DNA of 64,000 nucleotides from Candidatus Endomicrobiellum cryptotermitis (GTDB lineage Bacteria > Elusimicrobiota > Endomicrobiia > Endomicrobiales > Endomicrobiaceae). The notes under the pieces are model-generated. The model searched no databases. It had not been told where the DNA came from and saw nothing but the letters and a program-made list of their open reading frames with translations. A program made the position numbers and the translations under genes. Below, in pieces: positions 1 through 8,000 of this stretch. The stretch lies in assembly GCA_031257835.1 (NCBI GenBank), contig JAIRNY010000020.1:78884-142883 (forward strand), written 5' to 3'. The stretch's first letter is position 1, and every line of letters starts with the position of its first letter.

Positions 1-1044
1 ATACTTAACGTTTCTTGAGCAAGTAAAATTTGCTGTGGTTGCTGGGTTAACCATTTTAAAAAATCTATAGCTTTTTGTCTATTAACACTAGCTTTGTTTA
101 CATAAAAATATGTCCTTCCATCAATAAAACTTTTAACATCAACTTCTTTAGAAACTGGCGGTGGCAAAAAAACATCTAAGTTAATTTTCTCTTTACCTTC
201 TATATACATAGGTAATGCCCACGAACCGCCAAATATCCTTGCAACTTTCCTTAAAGAGAACTCTTTTTCTGCTTCATTGTTAGTCATATTCATTATACCT
301 AATGAAGGCGTAAAAAAATTATTGTCTTGCATATCTTTAAAAAGATTAAATATAGTAATCCATTTTTCACTTGTATATGGCCAGTTACCATATATTGTTT
401 GTAAAACACCATTTTCACCCAAAATAGACAATTCATACAATTTAGCAAAAGATCCCATAAACCAACCTTGAGCAAACCCACTAACAAAGGGCTTTATGTT
501 TGCTTTATTAATTTTTTCCAATCTCAATAAATTCTTGCCAGGTAGCAGGATGTTGTTGAGGGTTAAGACCTGCTTTAACGAATAAGTCTTTGTTGTAAAA
601 AATCATCAAAGATTGCATATCTAATGGAACACTATAAATTCCAGGTTCTATATTCCATTCATTTTTACTTTCCTAATAATCTTTTATTTTAATAGTGCTT
701 CAGAAAAAAATATTTCTCTCCAAGAACCTTCATTTAAATCTTTAGAAAGGTTAGCAACAATACCCTCTTGTATGAATGAAGCAACTTCTCTTTTATCTGC
801 TAAAGGATTAAAAATTTCTGGGAGTTCGTCAGAAGTTTGAGCTATTAATACTTTGTTTCTGTAAACATCTTTTGGATAATATTCTTTAAAAACTACTCTT
901 ATGCCAGTTTCCTGTAAATATTTTTTTGCAAGATTTTCAAAAGTTTACAGTAATATCAACTTGAGAACGTATAACACTTTTTCCACAAGAAACAAATAAA
1001 ACAAACATCAACGATAAACATATTATTTCTTTAAAATGACTCAT
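1..1044 (-). pseudogene. Decayed extracellular solute-binding lipoprotein (family 1, sugar ABC transporter type), runs off the window
   Basis: Reading the minus strand from an ATG at 1044, preceded by a GGAG ribosome site, gives a lipoprotein signal ending in LFVSCGK. It continues through segments such as VPLDMQSLMIFYNKDLF and TWQEFIEIGK, typical of family 1 (sugar-binding) periplasmic proteins of ABC importers. The reading frame breaks at least three times (near 945, 675 and 515) and includes an internal stop, so no full-length product can be made. The preserved 3' half is the best open part and continues past base 1. No permease gene is visible in the window. Function before decay, sugar or oligosaccharide capture, is inferred from family resemblance. 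The ORF-track entries at 277-487 are shadows inside it. Confidence 0.85.
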
Positions 1045-1071
1045 CGTTTTACTCCAATGTCATTATTTATT

Positions 1072-1737
1072 TTAACTATTTATTTTAGGATGGCGGATAT
1101 CCTTACCATGCACCATAAAAATAATGTCCTCACAAATATTTTTAGCATGGTCACCAATTCTTTCGATGCTTTTTGCAACAAAAATTAAATCTACAGCTTT
1201 TTGAATAACCTCAGGACTTGAAGAACTTACCATTATATTTTTAATATCGTCAATAACTTTATCTCTTAATTTATCGACTTCATCATCTTTTTTAAGTACT
1301 AAAAGAGCAAGATCAGTATCACTTGTGTTAAATGCTTTAATAGATTCTATAACCATATTCTCAACAGATAACACCATATTTGAAATATCCTCAAAAGACT
1401 TCAATTCTCCATATCTTATTAAATCTTTAGCCATTCTGCTAATATTTACAGCTTCATCACCCATTCTCTCAAGATCGCTATTAATTCTCATAGCAGAAGT
1501 AATAAACCTTAGATCAGTACCAACTGGTTGGTTTAATGCTATAAGTTTTAAGCATTTATCATCTATAACTATTTCTTGTATATTAACTTTTTTTTCTAAA
1601 GAATACGCTTTTTCTACTTGTTTTGAGTCTTCCCCTGAAAGTTCTCTAGAAGCAGCTCTAATCATCTCTTGAACAAGACTAGCCATATCAAGAAGACGAT
1701 TTTGCAAATCGTTCATTTCAATATCAAAATGACGCAT
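1072..1737 (-). CDS. phoU: Phosphate-signalling protein PhoU
   Basis: A 221-residue all-helical protein of normal PhoU length, with two repeats of the PhoU metal-binding type; the motif ERMGDEAVNI near residue 90 and its second copy ERIGDHAKNICEDI near residue 195 are diagnostic. PhoU links the Pst transporter to the phosphate sensor kinase and restrains phosphate uptake. It is the last gene of the nrdR-to-phoU convoy, 43 bases after pstB1. The start has an AGGAG site about 6 bases upstream. No PhoR/PhoB genes are in the window, so PhoU may act only on the transporter here (inference). Confidence 0.95.
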   Translation of the reverse strand: MRHFDIEMNDLQNRLLDMASLVQEMIRAASRELSGEDSKQVEKAYSLEKKVNIQEIVIDDKCLKLIALNQPVGTDLRFITSAMRINSDLERMGDEAVNISRMAKDLIRYGELKSFEDISNMVLSVENMVIESIKAFNTSDTDLALLVLKKDDEVDKLRDKVIDDIKNIMVSSSSPEVIQKAVDLIFVAKSIERIGDHAKNICEDIIFMVHGKDIRHPKINS

Positions 1738-1780
1738 AAATATCTCCTAAACGTAAGACTTTTTTAATTCAACTGCCAAA

Positions 1781-2536
1781 TTATCCAAATCTACCACTTA
1801 CATAATCATCTGTTTCTTTTTTAGACGGATTTGTAAAAATTTTGTCAGTTTTACTAAATTCTATAAGTTTGCCTAAAAGCATAAACGCTGTATCTTGAGA
1901 AATCCTAGCAGCCTGTTGCATGTTATGAGTAACTATTACAATCGTATAGTCATCTTTCAATCGTATCATCAACTCTTCTATTTCCCTTGTAGCAACAGGA
2001 TCTAAAGATGAACAAGGCTCATCTAACAAAATAATATGAGGAGCAACAGCAATGCCCCTTGCTATACAAAGCCTCTGTTGCTGTTCTAACGTTAAAGTAA
2101 GCGCTGATTTATGCAGCTTATCTTTCATATTATCCCACAACAATACAGATTTTAAACTCTTTTCAACTGTTTCATCGATAATTTCTTTACTTGATGCAAT
2201 TCTGTTAACCCTTAAACCAAAAGCAACGTTTTCATAAATTGAAATTGGAAATGGGTTAGGTCTTTGAAAAACCATACCAACATTTCTACGCAAAAAATCA
2301 ACATCGACATTGTCGTTGTAAATATTTACACCTTCTATATTTACTTCCCCTTCTGTTTTTACTCCTTCTATTGTATCATTAATTCTATTTATAGACCTCA
2401 ACAATGTAGATTTTCCACAACCAGACGGACCTATCATAGCTGTAATTCTCTTTTCTTCTATAGATATACTTATGTCTTTAAGAGCATGAAAGTTACCGTA
2501 ATAAAGATTAAAATTTTTTATTTCAATTTTTGACAT
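1781..2536 (-). CDS. pstB: Phosphate ABC transporter ATPase PstB, copy 1, with degenerate ABC signature
   Basis: A 251-residue PstB with intact Walker A (GPSGCGKST), Q-loop (MVFQRPNPFP), Walker B with catalytic Glu (ILLDEP), D-loop (SSLDP) and switch His (VTHNMQQA). The ABC signature, normally LSGGQQQR, reads LTLEQQQR: both glycines that contact the ATP gamma-phosphate are gone. The C-terminal GRFG is the usual PstB ending. Its start overlaps the stop of the second pstB as TAATG, implying translational coupling. The neighbouring paralogue keeps a perfect signature but has lost its Q-loop Gln and switch His, so the two probably work as a heterodimer (inference; see findings). Confidence 0.93.
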   Translation of the reverse strand: MSKIEIKNFNLYYGNFHALKDISISIEEKRITAMIGPSGCGKSTLLRSINRINDTIEGVKTEGEVNIEGVNIYNDNVDVDFLRRNVGMVFQRPNPFPISIYENVAFGLRVNRIASSKEIIDETVEKSLKSVLLWDNMKDKLHKSALTLTLEQQQRLCIARGIAVAPHIILLDEPCSSLDPVATREIEELMIRLKDDYTIVIVTHNMQQAARISQDTAFMLLGKLIEFSKTDKIFTNPSKKETDDYVSGRFG

Positions 2537-3288
2537 TAGCCAAATCTTCCTGTTATATAATCTTCAGTTTGTTTTTCTTTTGGTGAAATAAATAATTTTT
2601 CTGTCTTATCAACCTCTATAAGTTTTCCCATAAGAAAAAAAGCAGTCCTGTCACTAACACGAGAAGCCTGTTTCACATTATTTGTTACAAGCAATATAGT
2701 ATACTTCCGTTTCAATTCTAACATAGACTCTTCAACTTTTGCGGTAGATATAGGGTCTAAACCTGAACAAGGCTCATCAAAAAGAATAACTTCAGGATCA
2801 ATAGCAAGGATCCTTGCTATACAAAGCCTTTGCTGTTGTCCTCCAGACATTTTCATCGCTGATGTATGTAATCTGTCTTTAACATCATTCCATAACGACG
2901 CATCTTTTAAAGATTGTTCTACAAGAATATCCATATCAGACTTTTTATTAACTAATCCAAGTCTTTTAGGAGCATATATAATATTGTTATATATACTCAT
3001 AGGAAGAGGAATAGGCATAGCAAAAAGCATGCTGACTCGCTTTCTTAAAAATTCCATATTCATATAAAAGATATTTTCTTCGTTAAGAAACACGTCACCA
3101 GTTCTTTTAAATGACACTTCCAAATCACTCATTCTGTTTAAAGTTCTTAAAAATGTCGTTTTACCACTGTTTGCAGGTCCTATTACACTCAAAATTTCAT
3201 TTTTTACAACGTTAATGGTCAAAGACTCCAAAACACACTTTTTGTTATAATAACAACTTAAATTTTTTATTTGAATTTTATCTACCAT
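2536..3288 (-). CDS. pstB: Phosphate ABC transporter ATPase PstB, copy 2, lacking Q-loop Gln and switch His
   Basis: A 250-residue PstB paralogue with Walker A GPANSGKTT, perfect signature MSGGQQQR, Walker B ILFDEP and D-loop SGLDP. The Q-loop reads MLFAMPIPLP (Gln replaced by Ala), and the H-loop reads VTNNVKQA (His replaced by Asn). Such a subunit should bind ATP but not complete hydrolysis at its own site. It starts 7 bases inside pstA and ends in a TAATG overlap with the other pstB, so both ATPases are probably made in equal amounts. Tandem pstB genes are known in other bacteria; the complementary motif losses are what stands out here. Confidence 0.92.
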   Translation of the reverse strand: MVDKIQIKNLSCYYNKKCVLESLTINVVKNEILSVIGPANSGKTTFLRTLNRMSDLEVSFKRTGDVFLNEENIFYMNMEFLRKRVSMLFAMPIPLPMSIYNNIIYAPKRLGLVNKKSDMDILVEQSLKDASLWNDVKDRLHTSAMKMSGGQQQRLCIARILAIDPEVILFDEPCSGLDPISTAKVEESMLELKRKYTILLVTNNVKQASRVSDRTAFFLMGKLIEVDKTEKLFISPKEKQTEDYITGRFG

Positions 3289-4136
3289 TTTCTATGTTTC
3301 CTAAAATAAGCTCGTCCAAAAATTGCAACAAAGCTCATAGTTAAAACCATCATCATTAAAACTAAAGTCGTACCATATATAACATTCTTTGGCATATTAG
3401 GTATTTGTGTTGAAACAATATACAAATGGTAAGGCAAAGTCATTACTTGGTCAAATATTGAGTTTGGCAGATTAGGTACATAAAAAACTGCTACAGTAAA
3501 AAGTATAGGTGCAGTTTCCCCAGAAATCCTTGCAATACTAAGAATTGCTCCTGTTAAAATCCCAGGGAGCGCATTAGGAAGTACAACATATCTAATAGTC
3601 TGCCAACGAGTCACACCTAAAGATAAACTTGCTTCTCTAAAAGATTGAGGTACACTATTTAAAGCACCTTTAGCAGTAGTTATAATAACAGGAAGTTCCA
3701 TTATAGATAAAGTTAAAGCTCCAGCTATAATAGAAACACCCAGTTTTAAAAACATAACAAAAATTCCAAGGCCAAAAAGACCATAAACTACAGAAGGGAC
3801 TCCTGCTAAATTTACAATTGCAAGCTTGATTATCCTAGTAAGAAGATTATCTTTTGCATATTCGTTCAAATAAATTGCAGCACAAACACCTATGGGAAGA
3901 GTAATAATTATTGCACACACGACTATAGAAAAAGTACCTACTATTGCAGGAAGTATACCTCCAGCACGCATACCGTTTCTTGGCATAGAAGTTAAAAATT
4001 CCCAACTTATAGAAGAAGCCCCATTTTTTACAATAAAAAATATAATTACCAAAACTGGAATAATAGCTAGCATTGTTGCCATAAAAAGAAGTGTATATGA
4101 AAGTTTTTGAGACAATTTAGGATTAAGTTTTATCAT
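3282..4136 (-). CDS. pstA: Phosphate ABC transporter permease PstA
   Basis: A 284-residue membrane permease with about six hydrophobic spans and the cytoplasmic EAA-like loop SFREASLSLGVTRWQTIR that docks on the ATPase. The sequences ISGETAPILFT and PSVVYGLFGL are typical of PstA. It pairs with PstC to form the inner-membrane phosphate channel. Its ATG overlaps the pstC stop by 4 bases, and its end overlaps pstB copy 2, which fits a tightly coupled operon. Confidence 0.94.
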   Translation of the reverse strand: MIKLNPKLSQKLSYTLLFMATMLAIIPVLVIIFFIVKNGASSISWEFLTSMPRNGMRAGGILPAIVGTFSIVVCAIIITLPIGVCAAIYLNEYAKDNLLTRIIKLAIVNLAGVPSVVYGLFGLGIFVMFLKLGVSIIAGALTLSIMELPVIITTAKGALNSVPQSFREASLSLGVTRWQTIRYVVLPNALPGILTGAILSIARISGETAPILFTVAVFYVPNLPNSIFDQVMTLPYHLYIVSTQIPNMPKNVIYGTTLVLMMMVLTMSFVAIFGRAYFRKHRKW

Positions 4137-5002
4137 AAATTTTTATTTTTACCTAAAAATAAATCTGCTATAAAATTTACTATAAAAGTAATTAAAAAAA
4201 GCACTAGTCCTATTGCAAATAAAGACTTGTAATGCATACCACCACGTACAGTTTCACCCATTTCTGCAGCTATTGTGGAAGTCATTGTTCTTATTGGGTC
4301 AAAAATTGAGTGTGGCACATGAGCAGCATTCCCTGTTATCATCATAACAGCCATTGTTTCTCCTATTACTCTACCTATTCCAAGCATGATAGCGGCTATT
4401 ATTCCAGGCATTGCAGCTTTTAATACTATCCTTCTTAGTGTTTGCCACTTTGTAGCACCTAAGGCAAGAGCACCCTCTTTATATTGCCCAGGTACAGACC
4501 TTATAGCATCTTCAGATATAGTAACAATTGTAGGAACAGCCATAAAACCAAGCATTATAGAGCCAGAAAAGGCACTAAGTCCTGTTGGAAGATTAAAAAT
4601 ATTTTTAACTACAGGTACTATTGTTACCATTCCAACAAAGCCAATAACAACACTAGGGATTGCGGCCATAAGTTCAACTAGAGATTTTAGTATATCCCTA
4701 ACACCTTTAGGTGCAATTTCAGATATAAAGAGAGCAGTCATCACGCCAATTGGAACAGCTATTAAACAAGCTCCCAATGTAACCAAAACCGAACCACATA
4801 TTAAAGGCAGTATACCAAAAGACGGGATTTTAGAGTTTGGATACCAAAATTGGTTTGTAATAAATTTTATAAAACTAAAATCCTTAAAAAAAGACAAACC
4901 TTCTTTAAGTAAAAATGAAAAGATTAAAACAACAAAAATTATTGATAACATACCACATATAAAAATTATTGTTTCAATTATATAATCTAAAGACTTTCTC
5001 AT
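4133..5002 (-). CDS. pstC: Phosphate ABC transporter permease PstC
   Basis: A 289-residue membrane protein with an N-terminal span, a long segment containing FWYPNSKIPSFGILPL, and the EAA-like loop QYKEGALALGATKWQTLR. IGRVIGETMAVMMITG is a PstC hallmark. It forms the permease with PstA and receives phosphate from PstS. It lies 8 bases after pstS and overlaps pstA by 4 bases. Length and motif order are normal. Confidence 0.95.
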   Translation of the reverse strand: MRKSLDYIIETIIFICGMLSIIFVVLIFSFLLKEGLSFFKDFSFIKFITNQFWYPNSKIPSFGILPLICGSVLVTLGACLIAVPIGVMTALFISEIAPKGVRDILKSLVELMAAIPSVVIGFVGMVTIVPVVKNIFNLPTGLSAFSGSIMLGFMAVPTIVTISEDAIRSVPGQYKEGALALGATKWQTLRRIVLKAAMPGIIAAIMLGIGRVIGETMAVMMITGNAAHVPHSIFDPIRTMTSTIAAEMGETVRGGMHYKSLFAIGLVLFLITFIVNFIADLFLGKNKNL

Positions 5003-5010
5003 TTTAAGTC

Positions 5011-5877
5011 CTAGTAATTCTTCTTAAGCGGAATAAAATCTGTATCAATAACAACTTTTTGACCTTCATTAGATAAAACATAATCAATAAATATTTCTAC
5101 TAAACCTTTAGGTTTTCCATCAGTGTACAAATATAAAGGCCTAGAAATTGGATAAGAACTATCAATAATTGTATCTGCTGTTGGATAAACATATTTATTG
5201 TTTTTATCTAAAGAAACAGATATTCCCTTTATTTTATTATTAACAAACCCCATGCCTACATATCCTAAAGCATTAGGGTTTTGTAAAACTTCATCATACA
5301 CAGCTTGAGATGACGACATCATTAAAGAATGTATAGTAAACTCATCAGAAGAATTTATATCATTATTTCTTATGACACGTTCCTTAAAAAACATATGAGT
5401 GCCAGAATTACTTTCTCGTGAAAGAACAACTATTGTTTTATCTTGACCACCCACTTCTTTCCAATTTGTAATTTTTGCCATAAAAATGTTTCTAAGTTCT
5501 GCTAAAGTCAATTTGCTTACAGGGTTATTTTTATTAACAATAACAACAAGCCCATCTAAACCTACTTTAAAACCTATAGGCTCAACATTATTTTGTTTAG
5601 CTAAAACAACTTCTTCCTCTCCTATTTCTCTAGAAGACATAGCAATATTACAAGTCTTATTTATTAAGGAAGCAAATCCTGTGCCAGAGCCACCACCTGT
5701 AACACTAATATTTAAATTTTGATGAGATTGTACAAAGTTTTCAGCCAAAACCTGTATAAGATTTATAATAGTATCAGATCCTTTTATCTGTATAGAATTT
5801 GTTTTAGCTTTATTATCATGCGCACAAGTAAAAAACAATGGAACAAACACTATAAAGCAGTAAACTAAATTTTTCAT
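5011..5877 (-). CDS. pstS: Phosphate-binding lipoprotein PstS
   Basis: A PstS-family periplasmic phosphate-binding protein. A short signal peptide ends in a lipobox (LFFTCAHD), predicting a lipid anchor. Binding-site motifs of the family are visible: IKGSDTIINLIQ, TGGGSGTGFASLI and SRESNSGTHMFF. I chose the ATG at 5877, which overlaps the guaA stop as TAATG and gives a compact signal peptide; the track start at 5886 adds three residues. It is the first gene of the pst block and is apparently co-transcribed with guaA upstream. Confidence 0.93.
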   Translation of the reverse strand: MKNLVYCFIVFVPLFFTCAHDNKAKTNSIQIKGSDTIINLIQVLAENFVQSHQNLNISVTGGGSGTGFASLINKTCNIAMSSREIGEEEVVLAKQNNVEPIGFKVGLDGLVVIVNKNNPVSKLTLAELRNIFMAKITNWKEVGGQDKTIVVLSRESNSGTHMFFKERVIRNNDINSSDEFTIHSLMMSSSQAVYDEVLQNPNALGYVGMGFVNNKIKGISVSLDKNNKYVYPTADTIIDSSYPISRPLYLYTDGKPKGLVEIFIDYVLSNEGQKVVIDTDFIPLKKNY

Positions 5878-7412
5878 TATTCCCATTCTATTGTCGCTGG
5901 TGGTTTATTAGAGATATCATAAACTACTCTGTTAATACCCTTAACTTCATTAATAATTCTTGAAGACATTCTTCCAAGTAATTCATAAGGCAACTTTACC
6001 CAATCTGCGGTCATCGCATCATCAGAACTTACAGCTCTTATAGCTATAACATATTCATAAGTTCTAGCATCACCCATTACTCCAACAGTTTTGACAGGCA
6101 ATATTATCGCAAATGATTGCCAAATTTTATCATAAAAACCAGCATTTATAATTTCTTCTACTACTATATTGTCTGCTTCTTTTAAAATATCTAACTTTTC
6201 TTGAGTTATTGCACCCACAGTTCTTACGGCTAAACCTGGCCCAGGGAAAGGTTGTCTATTTATAATTTCTACAGGAATTTTAAGTGCTAGTCCTAATAGT
6301 CTAACCTCATCTTTAAACAAAAATTTTAAAGGTTCTATTAGTTTTATTTTTATCTTTTCTGGAAGACCACCAACATTATGATGACTCTTAATCGGTAACT
6401 TTGTACCTTTTATAGAAGCACTTTCTATAATGTCAGGATAAATTGTACCCTGAAGTAAAAAGCCTATACCTTTAAGTTTTTTAGATTCTTTCTCAAAAAC
6501 ATCTATAAATGTTTTACCTATAATTTTCCTTTTCTGCTCAGGGTCAGTTACATCTTTAAGTTTTGATAAAAATATTTTTCTTGCATCAACAATTTTAAGA
6601 TTCTTACCAAATATTTTCCCAAAAACCTTTTTTACTCTTTGGCTTTCACCAAGCCTTTGAAGCCCATGATCAACATAAATACAAAAAAGTTGCTTTCCTA
6701 TAGCTTTATGCAACATAACTGCTGCAACTGAAGAATCTACCCCACCAGACAAAGCACATAAAACTTTACTTTTCCCTACTTGTTCTTTAATTTTTTTAAC
6801 TTCATCTACTATGTAAGACTTAATAGTCCAGTCCGGATTTGAACCACAAATTTTAAATATAAAGTTTTGGATAATTTTTTTGCCGTTTAGAGAATGTTTT
6901 ACTTCTGGATGAAACTGTACGCCATAAATATTTTTTGAAATATTTTCAATAGCTGCATAAGGTGAATTGCCAGATTTTGCAGTAACTTTAAAATCTTTTG
7001 GCATTTTTGAGAGTTTGTCACCATGACTCATCCACAGAACTTCTTTTGAACTCAAACCATCAAACAAGCAGCAGTGGCAATTTATGTTAACGTTTGCAAG
7101 ACCAAACTCTCTGTGTTTTGATGGGACAACTCTACCACCTAAATGTTGTGCAATAAGCTGCATACCATAGCAAATACCTAAAATAGGTACACCTAATTGC
7201 CAAATTTTTTGATCAGGCCAAGGAGCATTTTTAGAATAAACACTACTATGGCCACCTGAGAGAATTATACCCACCACATTCTTTAAATCTAAAAAAGAAT
7301 CTAAGGACTCATTTCCTGGATATATCTGGCAATAAACTTTTTCTTCTCTTATACGTCTTGCAATTAATTGCGTGTATTGAGAACCAAAATCTAATATTAA
7401 AATCATTGTCAT
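5877..7412 (-). CDS. guaA: GMP synthase (glutamine-hydrolysing)
   Basis: A 511-residue two-domain enzyme converting XMP to GMP. The N-terminal class I glutamine amidotransferase shows the nucleophile elbow GICYGMQL and the His/Glu pair in VQFHPEV. The ATP-pyrophosphatase domain starts with LSGGVDSSVAA near residue 225, and the C-terminal dimerisation domain ends in the conserved IEWE. Length is normal. It sits between dcd and pstS in the nucleotide/phosphate convoy. Confidence 0.97.
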   Translation of the reverse strand: MTMILILDFGSQYTQLIARRIREEKVYCQIYPGNESLDSFLDLKNVVGIILSGGHSSVYSKNAPWPDQKIWQLGVPILGICYGMQLIAQHLGGRVVPSKHREFGLANVNINCHCCLFDGLSSKEVLWMSHGDKLSKMPKDFKVTAKSGNSPYAAIENISKNIYGVQFHPEVKHSLNGKKIIQNFIFKICGSNPDWTIKSYIVDEVKKIKEQVGKSKVLCALSGGVDSSVAAVMLHKAIGKQLFCIYVDHGLQRLGESQRVKKVFGKIFGKNLKIVDARKIFLSKLKDVTDPEQKRKIIGKTFIDVFEKESKKLKGIGFLLQGTIYPDIIESASIKGTKLPIKSHHNVGGLPEKIKIKLIEPLKFLFKDEVRLLGLALKIPVEIINRQPFPGPGLAVRTVGAITQEKLDILKEADNIVVEEIINAGFYDKIWQSFAIILPVKTVGVMGDARTYEYVIAIRAVSSDDAMTADWVKLPYELLGRMSSRIINEVKGINRVVYDISNKPPATIEWE

Positions 7413-7442
7413 CCTCTACATTTAGTAGGCCATTACATTGTA

Positions 7443-7991
7443 TCAAATTTTTGCCTGAGTTATAGTTTTTTGAGCTTGATACTTACCCTTTCTATCTGCA
7501 TAGGAAACTTCGCAAGTCTCACTTGCTTGTAAAAATAATATTTGCGCTATTCCTTCATTAGCATAAACTTTTACTGGCAAAGTCGTTGTGTTTGCTATAG
7601 AAAGTGTAGCATACCCTTCCCATTGTGGCTCAAAAGGGGTAATATTTACAAAAATACCACATCTTGCATAAGTTGACTTTCCAAACGCTATTGTAACAAT
7701 GTCCCTAGGTATTCTAAAGTATTCTACTGTTTTACCTAAAACAGTAGAATCTGGAGCTACTTCTATAAAGTCTTCAACTACAAGAGGGTTAAATATATCT
7801 ACAGCATTTTTAGGATCAAGAATATTAACATTTCTGTTCATAATCATAAACTCATTTGAAACACGCATATCATACCCATACGAAGAAGTTCCAAAAGAAA
7901 TGTTTCCTTCTCTAACTTGATTTGGCTCAAAAGGCTTTATTAATTCTTGTTCTAAAGCCATTTTTTTTATCCATTTATCATTTTTAACCAT
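7443..7991 (-). CDS. dcd: dCTP deaminase
   Basis: A 182-residue trimeric deaminase of the dUTPase/Dcd fold, producing dUTP from dCTP for dTMP synthesis. The catalytic region [19 protein letters not shown] and the later [12 protein letters not shown] match Dcd rather than plain dUTPase. It follows nrdJ by 9 bases, so deoxynucleotide formation and dCTP deamination are apparently co-expressed. No dut or thyA is seen in the window. Confidence 0.94.
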   Translation of the reverse strand: MVKNDKWIKKMALEQELIKPFEPNQVREGNISFGTSSYGYDMRVSNEFMIMNRNVNILDPKNAVDIFNPLVVEDFIEVAPDSTVLGKTVEYFRIPRDIVTIAFGKSTYARCGIFVNITPFEPQWEGYATLSIANTTTLPVKVYANEGIAQILFLQASETCEVSYADRKGKYQAQKTITQAKI

Positions 7992-8000
7992 TATATCCTC

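Noticed and set aside
4386-4985. 199-codon plus-strand ORF
   Set aside because: Antisense shadow of pstC, without start signal or family resemblance.
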